This document shows positions 6,965-13,820 of a stretch of 40,766 bases of DNA, one piece after another. The position numbers and the translations under genes were made by a program. The first letter of the stretch is position 1, and each line of letters starts with the position of its first letter. Source of the DNA: Alphaproteobacteria bacterium (GTDB lineage Bacteria; Pseudomonadota; Alphaproteobacteria; Rhodobacterales; Rhodobacteraceae); NCBI GenBank assembly GCA_030427145.1, contig JAUHWT010000028.1:1-40766 (forward strand), written 5' to 3'. The notes beneath the pieces are model-generated. The model was not told the DNA's origin and searched no databases. It saw only the letters and a program-made list of their open reading frames with translations.

Positions 6965-8083
6965 ATGAAAATCATTCGCATCGAGACATTTTCGAACCCC
7001 TTCGTGGGTTTCACCAGGGTCACGGACGAGACCGGCGCCACCGGCTGGGGCCAGATGTCCACCTACCATTCCGACATCACCGCCCAGGTTCTCCACCGCC
7101 AGGTCGCCCCTTGGACAATCGGCATCGACATTGACGACCTGGACGACCACCTGAACCTCATACAGGAACGCGAACACAAATTCCCCGGCTCCTATATCTG
7201 CCGCGCCATGGGCGGCCTGGAAACCGCCATTTGGGATCTGCGCGGCAAACAGGCGGGCGTCCCCGTCGCCACCCTGCTCGGCGGCAGTCCCGGCAAAATC
7301 CGCGCCTACGCCTCGTCCATGAAGCGCGACATCACGCCTGCCAACGAGGCAGATCGCTTCCGCCGCCTGCGCGGTGACTACGGCTTCGACGCCTTCAAGT
7401 TCCGCATTGGAGCCGAGGTCGGGCGCGGCCGCGACGAATGGGAGAGCCGCACCGGAGAAATCATCCCCACGATCGCCAAAACCTTCGCCGGTGAGGACGT
7501 AACCCTGCTCGTGGACGCCAATTCCTGCTACGCCCCCGACCAGGCCATCACCTGGGGCCACATGCTGCTCGACCACGGCATCACCCATTACGAGGAACCC
7601 TGCCCCTACTGGGAACTCGACCAGACCCGCACCGTTCGCGAGGCCTTCGCCGACACGCCGCTCGACGTCACCGGCGGCGAACAGGACTGCATGATCCCCA
7701 CCTGGAAACGCATGATCGACATGCACGCCGTCGACATCGTGCAGCCCGACGTGATGTATGTGGGCGGCATGGGCCGCACGCTTGAGGTCGCCCGCCTGGC
7801 CGAAGCCGCGGGCCTGCCTGTCACCCCCCACTGCGCCAACCTCTCGCTGGTGACGCTCTTCACCATGCACCTCTTGCGCGCCATCCCAAATGCGGGAAAG
7901 TATCTCGAGTTTTCCATCGAGGGTGAGGACTACTACCCATGGCAGCAGGACCTTTTCGTGACCGATCCCTACGCGATCACGGACGGAATGGCCGAGGTCA
8001 CCGACGCGCCGGGCTGGGGTATCGAGGTAAACCCCGAATGGCTCGCAAAATCCATCTACCAGGTCAGCGAAATGGACGACTGA
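6965..8083 (+). CDS. Enolase-superfamily enzyme (mandelate racemase/muconate lactonizing type)
   Basis: This 372-aa protein has the enolase-superfamily capping domain (about residues 1-110) and barrel. Visible barrel residues are Lys145 in FKFRIG, metal ligands Asp184 (VDANS), Glu210 (YEEP) and Glu239 (GGEQD), and an Asp262 (VQPDV)-His289 (TPHC) dyad. The spacings 239-262-289 equal those of mandelate racemase (247-270-297), so this is an acid-sugar dehydratase or racemase type enzyme acting on a carboxylate. The usual KxK or KxH is KxR here (Lys145, Arg147), so the exact reaction is unclear. The ATG at 6965 has AAGGTGAG 8 nt upstream. It is followed 36 nt later by an amine-oxidase-like gene and stands divergent from a MocR regulator, which suggests an amino or hydroxy acid substrate. 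I cannot name it. Confidence 0.85.
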   Translation: MKIIRIETFSNPFVGFTRVTDETGATGWGQMSTYHSDITAQVLHRQVAPWTIGIDIDDLDDHLNLIQEREHKFPGSYICRAMGGLETAIWDLRGKQAGVPVATLLGGSPGKIRAYASSMKRDITPANEADRFRRLRGDYGFDAFKFRIGAEVGRGRDEWESRTGEIIPTIAKTFAGEDVTLLVDANSCYAPDQAITWGHMLLDHGITHYEEPCPYWELDQTRTVREAFADTPLDVTGGEQDCMIPTWKRMIDMHAVDIVQPDVMYVGGMGRTLEVARLAEAAGLPVTPHCANLSLVTLFTMHLLRAIPNAGKYLEFSIEGEDYYPWQQDLFVTDPYAITDGMAEVTDAPGWGIEVNPEWLAKSIYQVSEMDD

Positions 8084-8085
8084 CC

Positions 8086-8127
8086 ATGTCCGAAAGCGTC
8101 CATAACGCTGCGGCTTACAATGGCTGA
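8086..8127 (+). CDS. Possible 13-codon leader ORF overlapping the oxidase start
   Basis: ATG at 8086, two nt after the enolase stop, opens a 13-codon frame (MSESVHNAAAYNG) whose TGA at 8125-8127 overlaps the oxidase start codon at 8120. The oxidase lacks a visible Shine-Dalgarno sequence, so translation of this short frame could deliver ribosomes to it. It could equally be chance, or a relic of a longer N-terminus lost by frameshift. Confidence 0.25.
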   Translation: MSESVHNAAAYNG

Positions 8128-9418
8128 ATTCTTCACGAAGGATTTTCGCGCGGCACCCTATTGGTGGGACCGCTACCCTCTGGACGATCGAACCGCACCC
8201 GACCTGCCAAACCGGTCCGACGCGGTCGTCATTGGCTCGGGCTACACCGGCCTTCACGCAGCGCTGCAAATCGCACGCGCCGGTCGCAGTGTCATCGTAC
8301 TTGAGAGAGATGCCCTAGGCCAGGGCTGCTCAACCCGCAATGGCGGCCAGATCAGCATTTCAATCAAATCTGACCTGAAGGAACTCACAGTCAAACACGG
8401 CGCCGATACCGCCCGCCGAATTCTTCAGGATGGACATGCCTCCCGCGCCTATATTGAGGAATTCGTCAAAACCGAGGGCCTTGACTGTGACTTCCGCACT
8501 TCCGGCCGCTTCCACGCCGCCCATTCGGCCGCAGCCTTCAGGGATCTGCGAGCAACCATCGAGAACCAGCCGAAGGAATTTGTGCGCCAGATTACCCTGA
8601 TACCCCGCACCGAACAAAGACGCGAGCTTGGCACGGATTTCTACCACGGGGGCGCGGTATACCATGACGTTGCTGAAATCGACCCCGGCCGCTACCACGC
8701 AGGCCTCATCGCCCTTTGCCGCAAGGCTGGCGTCTCGATCCATCCCAAGACACCAGCAACCTTGCTCGATTCCGACCACAAGGGCGCAACCGTCACCACC
8801 CCACGCGGACCCATCAAAACCCGGGACGTGGTCATTGCCACCAATGGATATTCCGGTGACCTCTCCCCTTGGCACAGACGCCGTATCATCCCCATCGGCA
8901 GCTACATAATCGCCACCGAAGTGCTTCCCTCCGACCTCATTGATGGATTGTTCCCCACAGGCCGCCTCGTCTCGGACAGCCGCCGCGTGGTTTACTACTA
9001 CCGAACCAGCCCGGACCGACGCCGCATCCTCTTCGGCGGGCGAGTCAGTGCGGGCGAAACCGACACCCGCGCCAGCGCCCGCCGCCTGCGCGACGAGATG
9101 ATCCGCATCTTTCCCGAGCTCGCTGGTTACCAAATATCACACTCCTGGATGGGTTTCGTCGGCTACACCTTCGACACCCTGCCCCATATGGGTCGACAGG
9201 ACCGGGTGCATCACGCAATGGGCTACTGTGGCGCAGGCGTGGGAATGGCAAGCTACCTCGGAATGAAAACCGGGTTGGCTGTTCTAGGCGATCCCGAAGG
9301 AACCACGGGCCTCGAAAAAACCGCGTTCCCGCCCCGTCCCCTCTACAACGGCAAACCGTGGTTTCTGCCGGCAGCCGTGGAATATTACCGCCTCCGGGAC
9401 AGACTCGGCCTTTCGTAG
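8120..9418 (+). CDS. FAD-dependent amine/amino acid oxidoreductase (DadA/PuuB-like)
   Basis: This 432-aa flavoenzyme belongs to the D-amino acid oxidase (DAO) family, most like gamma-glutamylputrescine oxidase and related proteins. The FAD motif VIGSGYTGLHAAL is near residues 37-49, followed by TRNGGQ near residue 75, which matches the GRNGGQ of PuuB-type enzymes. The C-terminal FAD region has HAMGYCGAGVGMASYLG. Such enzymes oxidise a C-N bond of an amine or amino acid to an imine. The N-terminal YWWD pattern supports the start at 8120. It is probably cotranscribed with the enolase-superfamily gene and sits just ahead of a polyamine-type transporter, so it likely acts on the imported compound or a product of it. 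The substrate cannot be read from sequence. Confidence 0.88.
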   Translation: MAEFFTKDFRAAPYWWDRYPLDDRTAPDLPNRSDAVVIGSGYTGLHAALQIARAGRSVIVLERDALGQGCSTRNGGQISISIKSDLKELTVKHGADTARRILQDGHASRAYIEEFVKTEGLDCDFRTSGRFHAAHSAAAFRDLRATIENQPKEFVRQITLIPRTEQRRELGTDFYHGGAVYHDVAEIDPGRYHAGLIALCRKAGVSIHPKTPATLLDSDHKGATVTTPRGPIKTRDVVIATNGYSGDLSPWHRRRIIPIGSYIIATEVLPSDLIDGLFPTGRLVSDSRRVVYYYRTSPDRRRILFGGRVSAGETDTRASARRLRDEMIRIFPELAGYQISHSWMGFVGYTFDTLPHMGRQDRVHHAMGYCGAGVGMASYLGMKTGLAVLGDPEGTTGLEKTAFPPRPLYNGKPWFLPAAVEYYRLRDRLGLS

Positions 9419-9422
9419 CGTC

Positions 9423-9454
9423 ATTGGCATGCCATTGCATGGGAAGTGGACCTT
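9423..9454 (+). promoter_or_regulatory. Putative MocR operator B (upstream of the ABC transporter operon)
   Basis: ATTGG (9423) and AAGTGGACCTT (9444-9454) repeat the two elements of site A at identical spacing, 105 nt ahead of the binding-protein start codon. The bases between them differ apart from a CCATTG. This argues that the same MocR regulator controls uptake and breakdown. Confidence 0.55.
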
Positions 9455-9558
9455 GCCCAACGGGCTAATTCGGGGTCTAGTCCCCTCCAGCGAAAAAAGC
9501 GCAACAAAAAAGAACAATAACACACAAACCACACACCAACACGGAAGGATTCTCAGAC

Positions 9559-10626
9559 ATGAAAGCGTCACTCAAACTCCTGCTGGCGGGCACGGCCCTC
9601 AGCCTGGTCGCGGGGACTGTCTCCGCCGAAACCCTGCGGCTCATGACCTGGGGCAGCTACGCGCCGGAGGAACTGATCAACAAATTCGAGGAGGAATATC
9701 CCGACATTGTTGTTGAGGTCACGTTCTCTAACAACGAGGAAATGATTGCGAAGCTGCGCGCCACCGGCGGCTCCGGTTACGATCTGGCCCAACCCAGTCA
9801 TGACCGCATTTTCTCCGCCCAGCAGGAATACAACATCTACAAGCCACTCGACCTGAGTCAGATTGACACCTCCGTCATGTCGGAAAACCTGCTCGAGGGC
9901 GTCAAGGCCAACACGACGATCGACGGCGAGGTCTATGCCGTGCCGCACCAGTGGGGCACCTCCGGCATCATGACCAACAAATCGGTCGCGCCTGACGTGA
10001 CTGGATGGAACGACCTTTGCGACCCGGCCTACGAGGGAAAAACCTCCATGCGCCTGCGCCGTACCATTCTGCTCGGCACCGCCTTTGGCATGGGCATGGA
10101 CCCGTTCGCGCTCTACGACGACCCCGAGGCCTACCAGGACATGCTGGACCAGGTCACTGAAAAGCTGATCGACTGCAAATCCGTAATCAAAACCTACTGG
10201 ACCGGCGGCGATGACCTTGCTGCTCTCATGCTGTCGGGTGAGGTCGTGGTGTCGGAAACCTGGGATTCCACGGCCTACAAGCTGTTCGGCGAAAACCCGG
10301 ACATCGTCTTTGTGCCGCCCGAGACCGGTGCGCTTGCCTGGATCGACACTTTCGCCATCCCCCGTGGCGGAGAAGCCGATGACGCGGCCTACAAGTGGAT
10401 AAACTTCGTAATGCGCCCTGAGAATGTGGAAATCATGTCGGCTTCGACCGGTGCGATCGCTGCCGTTCCGAACGGCATTGATCTCCTGCCTGAGGACAAA
10501 CGCGCCGCCGTGCAGGCAGCCTTTGAGGATACCGACCTCGAAAACCTGAAGTTCTTTGCGAACATCCCGGCCGGAATCGAAGACATGGAAGGTCTCGCGC
10601 TGGAACGCATCCAGGCTGCACAGTAA
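9559..10626 (+). CDS. Polyamine-type ABC transporter, periplasmic binding protein (PotD/PotF-like)
   Basis: This 355-aa periplasmic binding protein opens with a signal peptide (LLLAGTALSLVAGTVSA, cleavage near residue 23) followed by ETLRLMTWGSYAP, a start typical of PotD/PotF-like proteins. Later blocks such as VPHQWGTSGIMTNK, SGEVVVSETWDST and FAIPRGGEADDAAYKWINF match the family order. It captures a cationic amine or similar solute and hands it to the PotA-B-C membrane complex encoded just downstream. GGAAGGA lies 8 nt before the start. The putative MocR site upstream and two hairpins downstream suggest that it heads its own transcript and is made in excess over the membrane parts. The ligand may be putrescine, spermidine or another amino compound. 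Confidence 0.9.
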   Translation: MKASLKLLLAGTALSLVAGTVSAETLRLMTWGSYAPEELINKFEEEYPDIVVEVTFSNNEEMIAKLRATGGSGYDLAQPSHDRIFSAQQEYNIYKPLDLSQIDTSVMSENLLEGVKANTTIDGEVYAVPHQWGTSGIMTNKSVAPDVTGWNDLCDPAYEGKTSMRLRRTILLGTAFGMGMDPFALYDDPEAYQDMLDQVTEKLIDCKSVIKTYWTGGDDLAALMLSGEVVVSETWDSTAYKLFGENPDIVFVPPETGALAWIDTFAIPRGGEADDAAYKWINFVMRPENVEIMSASTGAIAAVPNGIDLLPEDKRAAVQAAFEDTDLENLKFFANIPAGIEDMEGLALERIQAAQ

Positions 10627-10647
10627 AAACTTTTTACCACCATCCAT

Positions 10648-10695
10648 GGGCAGGGGCGACAATACGCCCCTGTCCTGTTCCGGCCATTCGCCGGA
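10648..10695 (+). terminator. Two consecutive hairpins between the binding-protein and ATPase genes
   Basis: The first hairpin (10648-10675) has a perfect core stem CAGGGGCG / CGCCCCTG around ACAATA, extended by three more pairs including one G-U. The second (10679-10695) is TCCGGC-CATTC-GCCGGA. Neither has a T-run. They lie in the 99-nt gap between the binding-protein and ATPase genes. Such hairpins often protect the upstream mRNA from 3' decay or cause partial termination, giving more binding protein than membrane parts. Confidence 0.5.
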
Positions 10696-10725
10696 CCCGG
10701 AATTTCAGACATCGGGGGGCGGATC

Positions 10726-11799
10726 ATGTATGATCTCAGATGCGAAAGCGTCATTAAACGCTTTGGGAATTTTACCGCCGTGAATGGCGTCAGCTTTGGC
10801 GTGCCCGCCGGTTCATTCTTTTCCATTCTCGGCCCATCGGGCTGCGGAAAAACCACCCTGATGCGCATGATCGCAGGGTTTGAGCATCCCGATGCGGGCG
10901 ACATCCTGCTCAAGGAAAATTCGGTCCTGAATCTCGCGCCCAACAAGCGCAACGTGAAGATGGTGTTTCAGCACCTCGCTCTCTTCCCCATGATGAACGT
11001 GGGCGAAAACATTGCCTATGGCCTGCGGTGCCGGGGCGACGCCAAAGCCGGTATCGGTGAAAAGGTCCGGGCCGTACTTGACCGTGTCGGCCTGCCGGGA
11101 GTCGAGGACAAGCAGATCTCGCAACTTTCCGGGGGCCAGAAACAGCGTATCGCAATCGCACGCTGCATGGTCCTGGAACCGGACGTGCTTCTGCTCGATG
11201 AACCGCTTGGCGCACTCGATCTTAAACTGCGCGAACACATGAAGATTGAGCTGAAGCAACTCCAGCATCAGTTCGAGACCACGTTCCTGTATATTACGCA
11301 CGACCAGTCCGAAGCCCTTGTAATGTCTGACAATGTGGCCGTGATGAACGCCGGCCGATTCGAGCAGATCGGACCACCACGCGAACTCTACGACAACCCG
11401 GTCTCCGGCTTCGTCGCGGGCTTCGTCGGTGACACCAACCGCTGGGAAGGACGCATAGATCGTCTGGTCGATGGCACCGCCCGCGTGGCCCTCAACGGTG
11501 GTGGCTCGGTCCTGGCCAAGACCGGCGCGAACAGCCTGCGCGAGGCGTCTGCAGTGGAGGTTTTCGTGCGCCCCGAGGCCGTCGCAATTGGCCGGGGCAA
11601 TGACGGAGCCACCCTTTCCGGCCGCGTCGACAGCCTGCTGTTCAATGGCGCCAACAGCCGCATCCTGGTGCGAACCGAGACCGGAAAACTCGTTGAGGTG
11701 GCCGATACCTCCGGAGCAACCGGGTTCAACGAGGGCGACCCAATCGACATCCACTGGCATGCCGACCGGGCGCTTTGTTTCGCGCGGGACGCGGCCTGA
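10726..11799 (+). CDS. Polyamine-type ABC transporter ATP-binding protein (PotA-like)
   Basis: This 357-aa ATPase powers the transporter. Walker A is GPSGCGKTT (residues 36-44), the ABC signature LSGGQ is at 134-138, Walker B is VLLLDEPLGALD, and the switch His is in ITHDQSEAL. The C-terminal 110 residues after GDTNRWEG form the TOBE-type domain of PotA/MalK-like subunits. The last base of its TGA stop is the first base of the next ATG (TGATG at 11797-11801), so translation of the ATPase and the first permease is coupled. Confidence 0.93.
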   Translation: MYDLRCESVIKRFGNFTAVNGVSFGVPAGSFFSILGPSGCGKTTLMRMIAGFEHPDAGDILLKENSVLNLAPNKRNVKMVFQHLALFPMMNVGENIAYGLRCRGDAKAGIGEKVRAVLDRVGLPGVEDKQISQLSGGQKQRIAIARCMVLEPDVLLLDEPLGALDLKLREHMKIELKQLQHQFETTFLYITHDQSEALVMSDNVAVMNAGRFEQIGPPRELYDNPVSGFVAGFVGDTNRWEGRIDRLVDGTARVALNGGGSVLAKTGANSLREASAVEVFVRPEAVAIGRGNDGATLSGRVDSLLFNGANSRILVRTETGKLVEVADTSGATGFNEGDPIDIHWHADRALCFARDAA

Positions 11800-12665
11800 T
11801 GCGGTCTGACACGGGAAAACTCTCGCTTATTCTGTTGATGGCACCTTTCGCGCTCTGGATCGTGCTTCTTATAGCCCTGCCACAGTTTGGCATCGGCTAT
11901 GTCTCGCTGCGGGAGAAGGTCGGACCGGGCGAATATGAACTGGGTTTTGCCAATTACACGGCATTTCTTGGCGAGCCCATCTACTGGAACACCCTGTTGC
12001 GCACCGCATGGATGTCCATCCTCGTGACCTTTCTGGCCCTGGTGGTCGGTTTCCCCGTGGCTTACTACATCGCCAAAATCGCCCGCAAGCGCGCCCGCGC
12101 CGGTCTTTTCCTGCTCTGCCTGATCCCCCTCTGGGTCAGCGACCTTGTCCGTGCTTTCGGATGGATTGTCCTCCTGCGAGAAACAGGCATCGTTTCCAGC
12201 AGCCTTCAGTGGATGGGCGTCATCAGCGGCCCCGTGGAACTGCTCTACAACGATATCACCGTGATCATTGGTCTCGTCTACACGGTCGTGCTCTTCATGA
12301 TCGTGCCGCTTGTCTCCACACTCGACGGTATGGACGACGCCATGCTGGAAGCGGGCTATAATCTCGGCGGCAGCCGCTTCACCGTGTTCCGCCGCATCAT
12401 CGTCCCCTACGCCATGCCTGGCCTTGTCGCTGGCTGCATCATTACTTTCATGCTGACGGCAGGCAGCTACCTCACGCCCATTCTACTCGGCGGCAAAAAC
12501 AGCAGCTGGTTCACCGAGCAGATCTACAACCAGTTCATCACCCGCTACAACTGGGAGGCCGGAGCCACTTTCGGCGTCCTGCTGCTCGCCTTCACCTCGC
12601 TCGTGGTCTGGGTCGGCCTTCGCCTAACTGGCCAAAGCCTCGCAACAACCGTGGCAAAGGAGTAG
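11799..12665 (+). CDS. Polyamine-type ABC transporter permease 1 (PotB-like)
   Basis: This 288-aa inner-membrane permease has about six hydrophobic segments; the first begins at LSLILLMAPFALWIVLLIALP. The EAA loop that contacts the ATPase reads EAGYNLGGSRFTVFRRIIVP. The start at 11799 overlaps the ATPase stop by one base and removes eight unlikely residues of a longer open frame. A matching second permease follows 4 nt downstream, and the two would form the heterodimeric channel. Confidence 0.92.
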   Translation: MRSDTGKLSLILLMAPFALWIVLLIALPQFGIGYVSLREKVGPGEYELGFANYTAFLGEPIYWNTLLRTAWMSILVTFLALVVGFPVAYYIAKIARKRARAGLFLLCLIPLWVSDLVRAFGWIVLLRETGIVSSSLQWMGVISGPVELLYNDITVIIGLVYTVVLFMIVPLVSTLDGMDDAMLEAGYNLGGSRFTVFRRIIVPYAMPGLVAGCIITFMLTAGSYLTPILLGGKNSSWFTEQIYNQFITRYNWEAGATFGVLLLAFTSLVVWVGLRLTGQSLATTVAKE

Positions 12666-12669
12666 CGCG

Positions 12670-13524
12670 ATGAAACGAGCCAACCGATCCCCGTTCCTCA
12701 ACGCCGTTTATGCGACTTACATCGTCATCTTTTTCCTCTACCTCATAGCCCCTCTTCTCGCCGCCGGAGTTTTCGCCTTCAATGACTCCCTTTTCCCGTC
12801 GCTGCCGTGGCAGGGTTTCACCCTCGACTGGTTCTTCAACGACACCGAACCAAAACTCGGCATGTTCCACGACGAGCGTCTGTTGCGGGGTCTGGGAAAC
12901 TCGCTTTACATCGGCGTTATCGTCTCCGCCCTTTCGGTCGCAGCCGGCACCTGCAACGCGTTTCTGTTTGTACGCCGAGACTTCCCCTTCAAGAACGCGC
13001 TCTACGTGCTGATGGTCGTGCCACTGGTGATCCCTGGCGTCATCCTCGGCATCTCAATCCTCGTGTTCGCCTCCATGATCGCCAACGGCATCGACCAGGG
13101 CCTCGGCATCAACCTGACATGGCTTCGGCCCGGCATCCCGCTGATCGTTCTGGGCCAGTTTTCCTTCCTGACAACCATCACCTCTCTCGTAATCGCCGCG
13201 CGACTTGAAAAATTTGACATGGCACTGGAGGAAGCCGCCCTGAACCTCGGCGCTAACCGTCTTCGCGTACTGACGACCATCACGCTGCCTTTCCTCGTCC
13301 CGGCCCTGTTCTCGGCCTTTGTGGTGGCCTTCCTGGTGTCTTTTGAGAACTTTAACACCACGCTCATGCTGGTAGGCTCCGATGCGCCGCTCACAATCAC
13401 CATGTATGACCGCATGGTAAAGGTCGGCTCCACTCCCGTCCTGAACGCCGTATCGGTCTTCCTGATGCTCGGCTCCGGCCTTCTGGCTCTCCTGAGTGTC
13501 ATCGTTCAACGTGACCGAACATGA
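12670..13524 (+). CDS. Polyamine-type ABC transporter permease 2 (PotC-like)
   Basis: This 284-aa permease has about six transmembrane helices, starting YIVIFFLYLIAPLLAAG. The EAA loop reads EAALNLGANRLRVLTTITLP. AAAGGAG lies 6 nt upstream of the start, overlapping the previous stop region. It is the last gene of the transporter operon. No clear terminator follows in the roughly 300-nt gap. Confidence 0.92.
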   Translation: MKRANRSPFLNAVYATYIVIFFLYLIAPLLAAGVFAFNDSLFPSLPWQGFTLDWFFNDTEPKLGMFHDERLLRGLGNSLYIGVIVSALSVAAGTCNAFLFVRRDFPFKNALYVLMVVPLVIPGVILGISILVFASMIANGIDQGLGINLTWLRPGIPLIVLGQFSFLTTITSLVIAARLEKFDMALEEAALNLGANRLRVLTTITLPFLVPALFSAFVVAFLVSFENFNTTLMLVGSDAPLTITMYDRMVKVGSTPVLNAVSVFLMLGSGLLALLSVIVQRDRT

Positions 13525-13820
13525 ACTACCCGCCTTAACGAATGGGGCTGAATCCAGTCATCCCCACCCCACGATTTCAATGGACTGAGGACGTTTCGAC
13601 GAAGTGGCCTAACTCGGAAGGTCAACAGCACTCCACTCGGATCAACCGTCATTGTCCAAAGGCCACAGTTTAAGTCGTCTTCGTTGTCTGAAGATTGGAG
13701 AACTCGACCACGCACACCGGGACATCAATGACTATGATTAAGCAATCAATGGTTGTACGGTCCCCTCAAGGTCATTTTTGAGCGGTCGCGCGGAACCGAT
13801 CATGTGACGTTGGAGGTTCG
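13525..13820. other. 296-nt intergenic region without a recognised gene
   Basis: Short open frames here have no family features and no ribosome sites. A weak GGGG/CCCC pairing lies just after the permease stop but has a long loop and no T-run. The final part should contain the promoter of the sensor kinase gene, whose GGAGG lies at about 13810-13815, but no confident -35/-10 pair was found. Base use is less coding-like than on either side. Confidence 0.5.

Noticed and set aside
8360-9133. Long open frame on the - strand opposite the FAD oxidase
   Set aside because: No family features; the + strand protein has clear motifs throughout. A similar shadow frame at 6917-8269 opposite the enolase was rejected for the same reason.
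9568-10662. 364-codon frame on the - strand opposite the binding-protein gene
   Set aside because: The + strand has signal peptide, ribosome site and family blocks; the antisense translation matches nothing I know.
13506-13715. Short - strand frame after the permease gene
   Set aside because: Overlaps the permease end, has no ribosome site and no recognisable sequence.
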